Assembly: GCF_030867385.1 (NCBI RefSeq)
Contig: NZ_JAPFBJ010000002.1
Span: forward strand, 62,001-126,000
DNA length: 64,000 nucleotides
Direction of reading: 5' to 3'
Source: Sphingobium sp. DEHP117
GTDB taxonomy: Bacteria; Pseudomonadota; Alphaproteobacteria; Sphingomonadales; Sphingomonadaceae
The notes under the pieces are model-generated. The model saw only the letters and a list, made by a program, of their open reading frames with translations, was not told the origin of the DNA and searched no databases. The first letter of the stretch is position 1, and every line of letters begins with the position of its first letter. The position numbers and the translations under genes are program-made. Below are positions 47,409 through 57,108 of this stretch, in pieces.

Positions 47409-48155
47409 TCATTCCTTCAGCGCCCGCGCAGCGAGCGGCGCAAGGCCGTTTGCCATTTTGTCCACACCCTGCGGATTGGGATGGATGCCATCGGCCAAGA
47501 GCAGCTTCGGGTCGCCGATCACGCCATCGAGAATGAAGGGATAGAGCGGGGCGCCATAACGGCGGGACAGATCGGCATAGATCGGGTTGAACGCCTTGGC
47601 ATAATCATCGCCCATATTGGGCGCGGCGATCATGCCCGCCAGCATGGCCGCGATGCCCCGCCGCTTCAGCTCTTCCAGCATCGCGGTAAGATTGTCCCGC
47701 GTGGCCTGCGGGCTGAGACCGCGCAGCATATCGTTGCCGCCAAAGCCGATGATGACGAGATCGGGCTTCTTGGGCAGCCCATCGAGCACAAACCCCAGGC
47801 GCATCAACCCTGCCGCACTGGTATCGCCCGAGACTCCGGCATTGAACACATGCGCGGGCGTGCCCAACGCCCTCAAATTGCGTTCCAGCGCAGGGGCCAA
47901 GCCCTCATCCCGGCCGAGCTGATATCCCGCAAACAGGCTGTCGCCGAACACCACGACCAGCGCGTCTCCCGCCGCCGGCGCGCTAACATTACCCGCCGCC
48001 CTGTTGGTCGTCGCTTGCCCGTTACCAACTTTTTGTGAGGGGCCATCGCCCTGCTCGTCTGCCGCGCCGCAGGCCGTGACAAGCTGGACAAGCGCCAACA
48101 GCACCCCATATGACACCCAGCTCTTCTTCGCGTTGTTCCACACCGGTAGGCACAT
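47409..48155 (-). CDS. tesA: TesA-type SGNH arylesterase, predicted lipoprotein
   Basis: The mature region has the SGNH blocks 'VVFGDSLFAGYQLG' (nucleophile Ser), 'NAGVSGDTSAAG', 'IIGFGGNDMLRGL' and 'LADGIHPNPQG' (Asp and His), giving an esterase/lysophospholipase of the TesA/arylesterase group. ATG 48155 ('MCLPVWNNAKK') gives 248 residues with a signal segment and a lipobox 'LVTAC', so it is probably membrane-anchored. It is divergent from the ybbA-type gene, and the annotated starts are only 6 bp apart, so one of them may lie further inside. The tesA-ybbA-ybbP association is widespread in proteobacteria. Confidence 0.88.
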   Translation of the reverse strand: MCLPVWNNAKKSWVSYGVLLALVQLVTACGAADEQGDGPSQKVGNGQATTNRAAGNVSAPAAGDALVVVFGDSLFAGYQLGRDEGLAPALERNLRALGTPAHVFNAGVSGDTSAAGLMRLGFVLDGLPKKPDLVIIGFGGNDMLRGLSPQATRDNLTAMLEELKRRGIAAMLAGMIAAPNMGDDYAKAFNPIYADLSRRYGAPLYPFILDGVIGDPKLLLADGIHPNPQGVDKMANGLAPLAARALKE

Positions 48156-48161
48156 CCCTTC

Positions 48162-48866
48162 ATGCACATGCAAATGAACGATCTTTCCCCTATCGTGGTT
48201 CATGCGAGAAATGTCACGCTGACGCTTGGCCCAGCGGAGAATCCCGTCGAGATTTTACGGGGGATAGACCTTGATATCCGCCGGGGGGAAAGCGTGGCGG
48301 TGCTGGGCGCGTCAGGGTCTGGCAAATCCTCACTGATGGCAGTGCTCGCAGGGCTGGAGCGGGCGAGCGCTGGCGAAGTGATGATCGGCGGCGCGGATTT
48401 CAGCGCGCTCGATGAGGACGAACTCGCGCGCGCCCGGCGTGGCCATGTCGGCATCATCCTGCAGGCATTCCACCTGCTGCCTACCATGACCGCGCTGGAG
48501 AATGTCGCCGTGCCGCTGGAACTTGCAGGCAGCACCGATGCCTTTGCCCGGGCGGCGCGGGAGTTGACCGCCGTCGGCCTTGGCCACCGGATGGATCATT
48601 ATCCCGCCCAGCTTTCCGGCGGCGAGCAACAGCGTGTCGCCATCGCCCGCGCCATGGCGCCCGAGCCGAAGATCCTCTTTGCCGACGAGCCAACCGGCAA
48701 CCTCGATGGCAAGACATCGCAGGCGATCACGGACCTGCTGTTCGATCGTCACCGCGAAGCGCAGGCAACCCTGATGCTCATAACCCATGACCCGACGCTG
48801 GCCGAACGGTGCGACCGGATTGTCGAGATCAGCGACGGCCGCATCGCAAACGAACGGCGCGGCTGA
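48162..48866 (+). CDS. ybbA: YbbA-type ABC transporter ATP-binding protein
   Basis: The 234-residue ATPase belongs to the MacB/LolD-like group. It has Walker A '[10 protein letters not shown]', Q-loop '[20 protein letters not shown]', signature '[17 protein letters not shown]' and Walker B '[12 protein letters not shown]'. With the next gene it would form a mechanotransmission-type ABC complex. ATG 48162 is the longest start; ATG 48174 ('MNDLSPIVV') is an alternative. The downstream permease begins 1 bp after its stop. Confidence 0.95.
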   Translation: MHMQMNDLSPIVVHARNVTLTLGPAENPVEILRGIDLDIRRGESVAVLGASGSGKSSLMAVLAGLERASAGEVMIGGADFSALDEDELARARRGHVGIILQAFHLLPTMTALENVAVPLELAGSTDAFARAARELTAVGLGHRMDHYPAQLSGGEQQRVAIARAMAPEPKILFADEPTGNLDGKTSQAITDLLFDRHREAQATLMLITHDPTLAERCDRIVEISDGRIANERRG

Positions 48867-48867
48867 G

Positions 48868-51402
48868 ATGGGACAGCGCGACCTCGGCTGGCGCGCAAGC
48901 TGGCGCATTGCCCGGCGCGATCTGCATGCGCGGTTGATTGGCCTGCGCCTGCTGTTCGTCTGCCTGTTCCTCGGTGTGGCAATGCTGGCTGCGGTCGGCA
49001 GTCTGACCACCGCCATCACCACCGAGATTTCCGAGCGCGGGCAGGTGATATTAGGCGGCGACATCCAGATCAAGATGACGCAGCGTGAGGCGAGCGCCGA
49101 CGACAAGCGTGCCTTCGCGCGGCAGGGTGCGTTGAGCGAGACCATCCGCACGCGCGCCATGGCCAAACGCATCGACGGCACGCGAGGTAACGGGCCGGAG
49201 GCAGTGCTGACGGAGCTTAAAGGCGTGGATGCCGCCTACCCGCTCTATGGCACACTTACATTGCAGAACGGGCGCTACGCCGCGCCGCTTGCGCCCGATG
49301 CGATCCTTATCGGCGCAGCACTGGCGGAGCGGCTCTCGCTGCGGCTGGGAGATAGACTGCGCTACGGCCGCGCGGATTTCACAGTACAGGACATCATCGC
49401 CGACGAGCCGGATCGCGTGAGCGAGGGCTTCACCCTCGGCCCGGTGGCGATCGTTTCGATGGACGGTATGCGCCGTACCGGCCTCATTCAGCCGGGCAGC
49501 CTGTTTGAGAGCAGATATCGAATCCGACTGCCCACCGGGGCCGACGCAGCGACTGTCCGCCAGCGCATGGAGGAGGAGAATGCCCCCGCCGGTTGGGAAT
49601 TCGGCGACCGCGAGAACGCTGCTCCCGGCGCCAACCGCTTCCTCGGCCGCATGGGTCAGTTCCTTTCGTTGATCGGCCTGACCGCGCTGGCGGTGGCGGG
49701 AATCGGCGTCAATAACGGCGTGACCTCCTATCTGACCTTGCGCCGCCGCGGTATTGCGACGCTGAAGATACTGGGCGCCAGCGCCTCGGACATTGCGCGC
49801 ATCTATCTGCTCCAGATCGGCGCGGTATCGGCCTTCGCTATCGTGCTGGGGCTGATCGTGGGCGCACTTGCCGTGCCGCTGATCGTGGCGCTGGCGGGCG
49901 ATGTGCTGCCGGTGCGGCCCGGTTTCACGCTGCATCCGCTGCCGCTCGTCACCGCCATGCTCTATGGCGTGCTGATCGCGCTGATCTTCGCGGTGCCGCC
50001 GCTGGCGCGGGCACGGCGCGAGTCCGGCGCGGCGCTGTTGCGCGCGGGCGTGGACCCGCTGCGCCACGGGCTGGATGCGCGCAGCCGGGCGATGACGGTG
50101 GGCGCGGTGCTGCTATTGCTCGCGCTCGTGCTGTTAGGCGCACGCGATGTGCTGTTTTCGCTCTGGGTCATCGGCGCGATCGCGGGCGTCTTGCTCCTGC
50201 TTTCGGGGCTGGGGCTTACGGCCCGATGGGTGGCGCGCAGGGTGCCGCGTCCGCACGCGCCGTTGCTGCGGCTTGCCCTCACCAATCTTTATCGGCCTGG
50301 CGCGCAGACCACCGCTCTGGTCATCGCGCTCGGCCTCGCGCTCACTTTGTTCGTGACGCTGGCGGGCATTCAGACCAGCCTGAAAAACGAGATCAGCCGC
50401 ACTGTGCCGGCAAAGGCGCCGGACCTCTTCGTGCTCGACATACCTTCGGGCGATAGGGCGGAGCTGCTTTCCACTATCGCGCGCCATGCGCCGGATGCCG
50501 CCGTCAATATCGTGCCTGCCCTGCGTGGTACGGTCGTCGCTTATGGCGGCCAGCGCGTTGCCGAGCGCGAGAATGTGCCGGGTGATGCCTTCCTCCTGCG
50601 CGGCGAGCGCGGCGTAACCTACAGCACCGTGCTGCCCGAAGGCAGCGAAATTGCGAAGGGCACATGGTGGCGCGCCGATTATGCCGGGCCGCCGCTTGTT
50701 TCGCTCGATGCCGAGCAGGCCAAGTTGCTCGATCTCGATGTGGGCGACACCCTCACCGTCAGCGTTTTGGGCCGTGAGATCGAAGCGCGCATCGCCTCGC
50801 TGCGCACGATCAACTGGGAGACGATGGGCTTCAATTATGTGATGGTGTTTTCGCCCAGCAGCCTCGCAGGCGCGCCGCACACCCTTACCGCCACCATCAC
50901 CCTGCGCGGAAACGAAAAAGCAGCGGTGACGCGCGGGCTCCTTTCGGCCTTCCCCGGCGTTTCAGTGATCGAGACCGGAGAGGTGCTCGTCCAGGTACGC
51001 GCCTTGCTCGATCAGATGAGCGCCGCCATCCTCGCAGCCGCTTCGATCACGATATTGGCGGGGATCGCCGTGCTGATCGGCGCGATTTCCGCCTCGCACC
51101 AGATGCGCAGCTATGACGCGATCATCCTCAAGACATTGGGTGCCACCCGCTGGCAGGTGCTGGGTACGCAGGCACTCGAATATGGGCTGATCGCGCTGGT
51201 GCTGGCGGCGGTTTCACTGGTGCTCGGCATCGGAGCGGCATGGTTCGTGATCGTCAAGCTGTTCGAGTTCGCCTGGATGCCGAACTGGTGGGTTGTATTC
51301 GCCACGCTGCTGGGGGGTGCCGGCTTGACACTGGGCATTGGCCTCGGCGCCTCTCTCCCCCTCATGGCCCTGCGCCCGGCGCAGGCGTTGCGGAGGGTTT
51401 GA
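48868..51402 (+). CDS. ybbP: YbbP-type FtsX-family ABC permease
   Basis: The 844-residue protein has ten hydrophobic helices and two FtsX/MacB-like domains with large periplasmic parts. It starts 'MGQRDLGWRASWRIARRDL'. Helical segments include 'LSLIGLTALAVAGIGVNNG' and 'AAASITILAGIAVLIGAISA'. The ATG at 48868 directly follows the ybbA stop. YbbAP with TesA has been proposed to export or extract hydrophobic or peptide substrates; this is not settled. Confidence 0.93.
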   Translation: MGQRDLGWRASWRIARRDLHARLIGLRLLFVCLFLGVAMLAAVGSLTTAITTEISERGQVILGGDIQIKMTQREASADDKRAFARQGALSETIRTRAMAKRIDGTRGNGPEAVLTELKGVDAAYPLYGTLTLQNGRYAAPLAPDAILIGAALAERLSLRLGDRLRYGRADFTVQDIIADEPDRVSEGFTLGPVAIVSMDGMRRTGLIQPGSLFESRYRIRLPTGADAATVRQRMEEENAPAGWEFGDRENAAPGANRFLGRMGQFLSLIGLTALAVAGIGVNNGVTSYLTLRRRGIATLKILGASASDIARIYLLQIGAVSAFAIVLGLIVGALAVPLIVALAGDVLPVRPGFTLHPLPLVTAMLYGVLIALIFAVPPLARARRESGAALLRAGVDPLRHGLDARSRAMTVGAVLLLLALVLLGARDVLFSLWVIGAIAGVLLLLSGLGLTARWVARRVPRPHAPLLRLALTNLYRPGAQTTALVIALGLALTLFVTLAGIQTSLKNEISRTVPAKAPDLFVLDIPSGDRAELLSTIARHAPDAAVNIVPALRGTVVAYGGQRVAERENVPGDAFLLRGERGVTYSTVLPEGSEIAKGTWWRADYAGPPLVSLDAEQAKLLDLDVGDTLTVSVLGREIEARIASLRTINWETMGFNYVMVFSPSSLAGAPHTLTATITLRGNEKAAVTRGLLSAFPGVSVIETGEVLVQVRALLDQMSAAILAAASITILAGIAVLIGAISASHQMRSYDAIILKTLGATRWQVLGTQALEYGLIALVLAAVSLVLGIGAAWFVIVKLFEFAWMPNWWVVFATLLGGAGLTLGIGLGASLPLMALRPAQALRRV

Positions 51403-51431
51403 ACGCACCCCCTCGACAATCAGAGAAATGA

Positions 51432-51446
51432 GAACATAATAGGAAC
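51432..51446 (+). promoter_or_regulatory. LexA operator directly upstream of imuA
   Basis: GAAC-ATAATAG-GAAC matches the alphaproteobacterial SOS box GAAC-N7-GAAC exactly. Its last base is the base before the imuA ATG (51447). LexA bound here would block the promoter and the ribosome-binding region at the same time, so imuA-imuB-dnaE2 should be induced by DNA damage. Confidence 0.88.
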
Positions 51447-52247
51447 ATGTTCTCTGATTCGTCTTTTGTACCCGGGCGTGAAAAGCTCTTGGCCGCCGGT
51501 CTATCCGGCGCTGAGCCTGCGGCGCGCCTGGGATTGGGAAGCAGTTGCGCGGATCAATGGCTGGAAGGCGGATTGGCTGCGCAAGGCGTGCACGAATTTT
51601 ATCAGGCGGGAGAGAAAGACGGGCCGTCGCTCAGTGGTTTTGCGCTCCTCCTCGCCGCCATGCGCCAGCGTCAGCACGGCGGTGCCCTGATCTGGGCGCG
51701 CGAGGTAAAGGCGGCGCGGCTGGGCGGCTATCCCTACGGCCCCGGCATCGCCGAGCTGGGCATCGACACGCGCCTGCTGACTCTGCTGACCCTGCCCGAT
51801 GCCAAGGCAGTATTGAAGGCAGCGTTCGATGCGGCGCGCGATGCGGCAGTCTCGGCAGTGGTGATGGAGCTGACCGGCAGGCAACCCCTGCTGGATCTCA
51901 CGGCCACGCGGCGCTTCGCACTTGCGGCTTTGGAAATGGACACGATGACACTGCTGGTGCGCGGCAAGGCGAAGCCTACGCCCAGCGCCGCGCATACCCG
52001 CTGGCATGTGGCGGCCGCGCCTTCCCGCGCGCTGGAGGCGCATGCGCCGGGCGCGCCTGCCTTCGTGCTCGACCTGTTGCGCCAGCGCGGCGGGAGAGAC
52101 GGGCTTCGCCTCATATTGGAGTGGGATCGTGACACGGCTGCGTTCCGCATCGGGGATCATGTCGCACGGGCCACGCCGCTATCTCGCCCTTCATCTGCCA
52201 TGGCTGCCGGCGGAGCGGGCGATGCGCGGCGGCCTCGCGCGGCCTGA
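51447..52247 (+). CDS. imuA: ImuA, RecA-like mutasome component
   Basis: ImuA (SulA/RecA-like) works with ImuB and DnaE2 in damage-induced mutagenesis. The 266-residue product has 'ARLGLGSSCADQWLEGGLAA' and 'GVHEFYQAGEKD', then a RecA-fold region with 'LIWAREVKAARLGGYPYGPG' and 'LLVRGKAKPTPSAAHTRWHV'. The ATG at 51447 leaves no room for a ribosome-binding site outside the LexA box, so either the mRNA is almost leaderless or a later start is used. The 3' end overlaps imuB by 89 bp. Confidence 0.9.
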   Translation: MFSDSSFVPGREKLLAAGLSGAEPAARLGLGSSCADQWLEGGLAAQGVHEFYQAGEKDGPSLSGFALLLAAMRQRQHGGALIWAREVKAARLGGYPYGPGIAELGIDTRLLTLLTLPDAKAVLKAAFDAARDAAVSAVVMELTGRQPLLDLTATRRFALAALEMDTMTLLVRGKAKPTPSAAHTRWHVAAAPSRALEAHAPGAPAFVLDLLRQRGGRDGLRLILEWDRDTAAFRIGDHVARATPLSRPSSAMAAGGAGDARRPRAA

Positions 52248-53679
52248 GCAACCCTTCGCTCTTGTCGAGAAGCAGCGTGGCGCCCTGCGCCTTGCCGCGC
52301 TCTCGCCGCTGGCGGCACAGACCGGCATTGCACCCGGCATGGCGCTCGCCGATGCGCGCGGGCTGGTGCCCGATCTTGCCACCTTGGCTCATGACCCGGA
52401 AGCTGACGCGGTGCTGCTCGGCCAGATGGCGCGGCATTGCATTGCCTATACGCCCAGCGTGATGCCCGATCCACCGTGCGGCATAATGCTCGACATTACC
52501 GGCTGCGCGCACCTCTTCGGCGGCGAGGCAGCCATGCGCGATGCCATCGCCCAGGATTTCCGCCAGCGCGGCTACACGATGTGGCTGGCTGTGGCGCATA
52601 CGCCCGATGCGGCACGCGCGCTCGCCCGCCATGGCGGCGCAGACGTGCACGCCCTGCCGCTCGATGCGCTGGATGTGGACGAAACCGTCCGCCTTGCCCT
52701 GCGCCGCGCTGGCATTCGCACCATAGGAGAGCTGGCCGCCCTGCCGCCTGCGACACTCGCCGCCCGCTTTGGCGCACCGCTCGTGCGTTTGCTTGCCCGG
52801 CTGACGGGCAGCGAGGACCCGCATATCGTCCCGCATCTGCCGCCGGAGGATATCCGGGCCGAGCTGCGCTTTGCCGAACCCATTGGTCGCCATGCGGACG
52901 TGCTGGATGCGATCGAATGGCTGGCCACGCAGGCAGCGGGCGCGCTGGCCGAGTCGGGCAAGGGCGGGCGGGCGTTCGCGGTTCAGCTTTGTCGCAGCGA
53001 CGGGCATGTGGCGCGCCTCTCCATCGAGACCGGCACCCCCACTCGTGACCCCGCGCTCCTCATGCGCCTGTTTGCCGAGCGGATAGACAGCCTTGCAGAC
53101 CCGCTCGACCCCGGCTTCGGCTATGACAGCCTGGTATTCGAGGTGAGCCACGCCGAAACGCTGGAGCAACAGCAGCGCAGCCTTGCGCCCGATGCCGCAG
53201 GCCCGGCGGACATCGGCCCGCTGCTCGATCGGCTGGCGGTGCGCTATGGCCCGGCGGCGATCCAGAGTTTTGCCACCGGTAACAGCCATGTGCCGGAGCG
53301 CGCCGGCTATCTGGCGCGCGCACAGGATGGCGAGCGGGGGTCCACGTCCATCCCCGGCGAGACGGGCGAACCGCCGCTGCGCCCGCTCTTCCTGCTCGAT
53401 CCGCCACAACCGGTAGAGGTGCTGGCGACGATCCCGGACGGACCGCCGCGCCGGTTCCGCTGGCGGGGCGAGCAACATCTGGTGCGGCTCTACGAAGGTC
53501 CGGAGCGGATCGCTCCGGAATGGTGGCGGCGGCGGCAGGGCTATGCCAGCCCCGGCTTCAGCCGCGATTATTACCGGATCGAGGATGAGGATGGCCGCCG
53601 TTTCTGGCTATGCCGCCACGGGCTTCACGGGCGAGAGACCAGCGAGCCGCGCTGGTATGTGCACGGTCTTTTCGCATGA
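52159..53679 (+). CDS. imuB: ImuB, catalytically inactive Y-family polymerase homologue
   Basis: The 506-residue product starts 'MSHGPRRYLALHLPWLPAER', where active Y-family polymerases have an Asp-containing 'DMDAFF'-type block, so the metal-binding acid is missing. Conserved ImuB features follow: 'CGIMLDITGCAHLFGGEAAM', the helix-hairpin-helix region 'IRTIGELAALPPATLAARFG', and the C-terminal 'RYYRIEDEDGRRFWL'-like 'DYYRIEDEDGRRFWLCRHG'. ImuB acts as a hub that links DnaE2, ImuA and the beta clamp. Its stop overlaps the dnaE2 start (ATGA). Confidence 0.95.
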   Translation: MSHGPRRYLALHLPWLPAERAMRGGLARPEQPFALVEKQRGALRLAALSPLAAQTGIAPGMALADARGLVPDLATLAHDPEADAVLLGQMARHCIAYTPSVMPDPPCGIMLDITGCAHLFGGEAAMRDAIAQDFRQRGYTMWLAVAHTPDAARALARHGGADVHALPLDALDVDETVRLALRRAGIRTIGELAALPPATLAARFGAPLVRLLARLTGSEDPHIVPHLPPEDIRAELRFAEPIGRHADVLDAIEWLATQAAGALAESGKGGRAFAVQLCRSDGHVARLSIETGTPTRDPALLMRLFAERIDSLADPLDPGFGYDSLVFEVSHAETLEQQQRSLAPDAAGPADIGPLLDRLAVRYGPAAIQSFATGNSHVPERAGYLARAQDGERGSTSIPGETGEPPLRPLFLLDPPQPVEVLATIPDGPPRRFRWRGEQHLVRLYEGPERIAPEWWRRRQGYASPGFSRDYYRIEDEDGRRFWLCRHGLHGRETSEPRWYVHGLFA

Positions 53680-56600
53680 GTGGCCCGCCCCCCTATGCCG
53701 AACTGGCGGCGGCGACCCATTTCTCGTTCCTGCGCGGGGCCTCGCACCCTTGCGATATGGTAGCCCATGCGCTTGAGCTGGGCATGACCGGTATCGGCAT
53801 TGCCGATCGCAACACGGTGGCGGGCGTGGTGCGCGCGCATGTGGCCCTGCGCGAAGCAACCGCAAAGGCTGAAACCGAAGGCCTGCCTTTCCCCGATTTC
53901 CGCCTCGTCGTCGGCGCGCGGCTGGTGTTTGCGGACGGTACGCCGGACATCATCGCCTATCCCGCGACGCGCCACGGCTGGGGGCGGCTGACGCGCCTGC
54001 TCACCCTCGGCAATCTGCGCGCACGCAAGGGAGAGTGCGTCCTGCACCTCGATGATCTGTTGACACATGCCGAAGGCCTGCTGCTGATCGCCATGCCCAG
54101 CGCGGATGCGACGCTGCTGGCCCGGCTGCGGCAGGCAGCGGCAGGGCGCGTGTGGCTCGGCGCGGTGATGGGCCGTACGGGGCGGGATGAGCGCCGCCTG
54201 GCCCAGGCCCGCGCCCTCGCCGCGCAGGCAGGGCTGCCGCTCATCGCCATCAACGACGCGCTCTACGCCGCGCCCACTGCCAAGCCCCTGCACGACGTGC
54301 TCACCGCCATCCGTCTCAAGACGACGGTGCAGCAGGCAGGACGCCAGCTTGCCGCCAATGCCGAACGCCACCTGAAACCGCCCGCCGAAATGGCGCGCCT
54401 GTTCGCCCATGCCCCCGAAGCCATCGAGGAAACACAGCATTTCCTCGCGCGTATCGCCTTCCGCCTGGACGATCTGCGCTATGAATATCCGCATGAGCCG
54501 GTGCCCTATGGCTGGGAGCCGCAGGACTGGCTGGAGCATCTGGTCAGGCAAGCCGCGCACCAGCGCTACGGCGCACACATACCCCCCGATGCGCAAAGGC
54601 GGATCGAGGAGGAGTTCGCGCTCATCCGCCAGCAGAACTACGCCTATTATTTCCTGACCGTGCACGACATCGTCCGCTTCGCCCGCGCACAGGAGCCGCC
54701 GATCTTGTGCCAGGGGCGCGGCAGCGCGGCCAACAGCATTGTCTGTTTCCTGCTCGGCGTCACCTCTGTCGACCCGACCACGCATGATCTGCTCTTTTCC
54801 CGCTTCGTATCGGCCGAGCGCAAGGAGCCGCCCGACATCGATGTCGACTTCGAGCATGAGCGGCGCGAGGAGGTGATGCAATATATCTATCGCCGCTATG
54901 GGCGGGAGCGCGCGGGCATCGCCGCCACCGTGATCCATTACCGCCCGCGCAGCGCGGTGCGCGAGGTGGGCAAGGCGCTGGGCCTCTCCGAGGATGTGAC
55001 CACACGCTTGGCGAGCACGGTGTGGGGCAGCTATTCCTCGGAATATAAGCGCGAACGCGTGGAGGAGAGCGGCTTCGACCCCGACAATCCGGAAATAGCG
55101 CGCCTCAACCATTTTGTGCAGGAGATCCTGCACTTCCCGCGCCATCTCTCGCAGCATGTCGGCGGATATGTGCTGACCCAGGGGCGGCTGGACGAGATCG
55201 TGCCGATCCACAATGCCGCGATGGAGGATCGCACCTTCATCGAGTGGGACAAGGACGATATCGACGCGCTCGGCCTGATGAAGGTCGATGTGCTGGCGCT
55301 CGGCATGTTGACGTGCATCCGCAAGAGCTTCGACCTGATGCGCCAGCATGGGCTGGGCGACCACAGCCTCGATATCGACCTCAAGTCGGATGACCCGGCA
55401 GTCTATGACATGCTGTGCAAGGGCGACAGCATCGGCGTGTTTCAGGTCGAGAGCCGGGCGCAGATGAACATGCTGCCGCGCCTCAAGCCGCGCGAGCTGT
55501 ATGATCTGGTCGTGCAGGTGGCGATCGTGCGGCCCGGCCCGATCGAGGGGGACATGGTCCACCCTTATCTGCGGCGGCGCTGCGGCGAGGAGGAGGTGGA
55601 ATATCCCAGCCCCGCCCCACCGCATAACCCCAATGAACTGCGCACGGTATTGGGCAGAACCTATGGCGTGCCGCTGTTCCAGGAACAGGCGATGAAGCTC
55701 GCCATCGTCGCTGCGGACTTCTCGCCCGATGAGGCCAACGGCCTGCGCCGCGCAATGGCAACGTTCCGCAATGTCGGCACCATCCACGGCTTTCAGCAGA
55801 AGATGATCGGCGGCATGGTCGCGCGCGGTTATGACCCGGCCTTTGCCGAACGGTGCTTCAAGCAGATAGAGGGATTCGGCAGCTATGGCTTTCCGGAGAG
55901 CCACGCCCAGAGCTTTGCCCGGCTGGTCTATGTCTCGGCATGGATCAAGTGCCATCAACCGGCGGTGTTCGCCGCCGCGCTGCTCAACTCCCAGCCGATG
56001 GGTTTTTACGCACCGGCGCAGATCGTGCGCGATGCGCGCGAGCATGGCGTGGAGGTGCGGCCCATCGACGTGAACGCCAGCGCGTGGGACAATGGGCTGG
56101 AGCGGCGCGCGGATACTGCTCTCGCCGTGCGTCTGGGCTTTCGCCAGATCACCGGTTTTCGCGAAAGCTGGGCGCAGGCGATCACAGCGGCGCGCGAAGC
56201 CGGGCCGTTCCCCTCCATCGAGCATCTGGCGCGGCGGGCCTGCCTGCCGCAGCGGGCGCTGCGCCTGCTTGCTGATGCCGATGCCTTTGGCTCGCTGGGC
56301 GCGGGGCGACGCGCCGCCCTGTGGGAGGTGCGCCGCCTGCCGGACGACGAACTCCCGCTGTTCGCCGCCCCGCGCGCCGCCGAGTTGGGAGTGGAGCCGG
56401 ACGTCTTCCTGCGCCCCATGGGCCTGGGTGAGCATGTGGCGGCGGATTATCAGATGACCGGCCTTTCGCTCAAAGAGCATCCAATGGCGTTGCTGCGCCC
56501 TCTGTTCGCGCGGGAGAAGGCTATGCCCTGCGCCGCCCTGAGCGGCATGAAGAGCGGCGCGAAGGTGCGCGTCGCCGGGGTGGTGCTGGTGCGCCAGCGC

Positions 56601-56963
56601 CCCGGCAAGGGCAATGCGATCTTCATCACGCTGGAAGACGAAGGCGGCATCGCCAATATCGTGCTGTGGGCGCGCCAGTTTGAGGCCATGCGCCGCGAGG
56701 TGATGGCCGCGCGCGTCATGCTGGTCGAGGGCGAACTACAGGTGAGCAGGGAGGGTGTCATCCACGTGATGGCGAGCCGCATCCTCGACCGGAGCGAAGT
56801 ATTGGCGCACCTTTCCGACAGCTATCGCGCGGAACCGGAACTCTCTCCCGCAGACGAGTTCGTCCACCCCCAGCATCCGCGCAAGGCCATGCCCGCCGTC
56901 GAGGCGCGGCACCGCCACCCGCGCGATGTGAGGCTGCTGCCCAAATCCAGGGACTTCCATTGA
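53676..56963 (+). CDS. dnaE2: Error-prone DNA polymerase DnaE2
   Basis: The 1095-residue C-family polymerase starts 'MSGPPPYAELAAATHFSFLR', with an N-terminal PHP domain. The palm includes 'GRGSAANSIVCFLLGVTSVD' and 'PPDIDVDFEHERREEVMQYI' near residue 386, with the catalytic acids present. A C-terminal OB-fold is seen in 'VRVAGVVLVRQRPGKGNAIF'. DnaE2 performs mutagenic translesion synthesis under SOS control. It forms one transcript with imuA and imuB. Confidence 0.98.
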   Translation: MSGPPPYAELAAATHFSFLRGASHPCDMVAHALELGMTGIGIADRNTVAGVVRAHVALREATAKAETEGLPFPDFRLVVGARLVFADGTPDIIAYPATRHGWGRLTRLLTLGNLRARKGECVLHLDDLLTHAEGLLLIAMPSADATLLARLRQAAAGRVWLGAVMGRTGRDERRLAQARALAAQAGLPLIAINDALYAAPTAKPLHDVLTAIRLKTTVQQAGRQLAANAERHLKPPAEMARLFAHAPEAIEETQHFLARIAFRLDDLRYEYPHEPVPYGWEPQDWLEHLVRQAAHQRYGAHIPPDAQRRIEEEFALIRQQNYAYYFLTVHDIVRFARAQEPPILCQGRGSAANSIVCFLLGVTSVDPTTHDLLFSRFVSAERKEPPDIDVDFEHERREEVMQYIYRRYGRERAGIAATVIHYRPRSAVREVGKALGLSEDVTTRLASTVWGSYSSEYKRERVEESGFDPDNPEIARLNHFVQEILHFPRHLSQHVGGYVLTQGRLDEIVPIHNAAMEDRTFIEWDKDDIDALGLMKVDVLALGMLTCIRKSFDLMRQHGLGDHSLDIDLKSDDPAVYDMLCKGDSIGVFQVESRAQMNMLPRLKPRELYDLVVQVAIVRPGPIEGDMVHPYLRRRCGEEEVEYPSPAPPHNPNELRTVLGRTYGVPLFQEQAMKLAIVAADFSPDEANGLRRAMATFRNVGTIHGFQQKMIGGMVARGYDPAFAERCFKQIEGFGSYGFPESHAQSFARLVYVSAWIKCHQPAVFAAALLNSQPMGFYAPAQIVRDAREHGVEVRPIDVNASAWDNGLERRADTALAVRLGFRQITGFRESWAQAITAAREAGPFPSIEHLARRACLPQRALRLLADADAFGSLGAGRRAALWEVRRLPDDELPLFAAPRAAELGVEPDVFLRPMGLGEHVAADYQMTGLSLKEHPMALLRPLFAREKAMPCAALSGMKSGAKVRVAGVVLVRQRPGKGNAIFITLEDEGGIANIVLWARQFEAMRREVMAARVMLVEGELQVSREGVIHVMASRILDRSEVLAHLSDSYRAEPELSPADEFVHPQHPRKAMPAVEARHRHPRDVRLLPKSRDFH

Positions 56964-56973
56964 GCGAGACGAT

Positions 56974-57108
56974 GTGGAGCGAACGACCGTGCGGGTGTAC
57001 GGAAAGCACCGGCGCACACCACAGGGATTGCAGGCCAATGCGGAAACATTGGCGCGCGCAGGTGTTGAGGGCATGCAACCTCCAATCCGCACGGGAACAC
57101 TGCCATGA
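56974..57108 (+). CDS. Possible small protein between dnaE2 and the osmC-type gene
   Basis: A 44-codon frame from GTG 56974 ends in a TGA that overlaps the next gene's ATG (ATGA). It encodes 'RVYGKHRRTPQGLQANAETL' and ends 'PPIRTGTLP'. The coupling arrangement supports translation, but I see no family match and no clear ribosome-binding site. It could equally be non-coding spacer. Confidence 0.3.
   Translation: MERTTVRVYGKHRRTPQGLQANAETLARAGVEGMQPPIRTGTLP

Noticed and set aside
53625..56480. Very long minus-strand open frame (951 codons) opposite dnaE2
   Set aside because: It is a shadow frame in GC-rich DNA; the plus strand encodes a complete DnaE2 with catalytic motifs, and the minus product has His/Arg-rich shadow composition.
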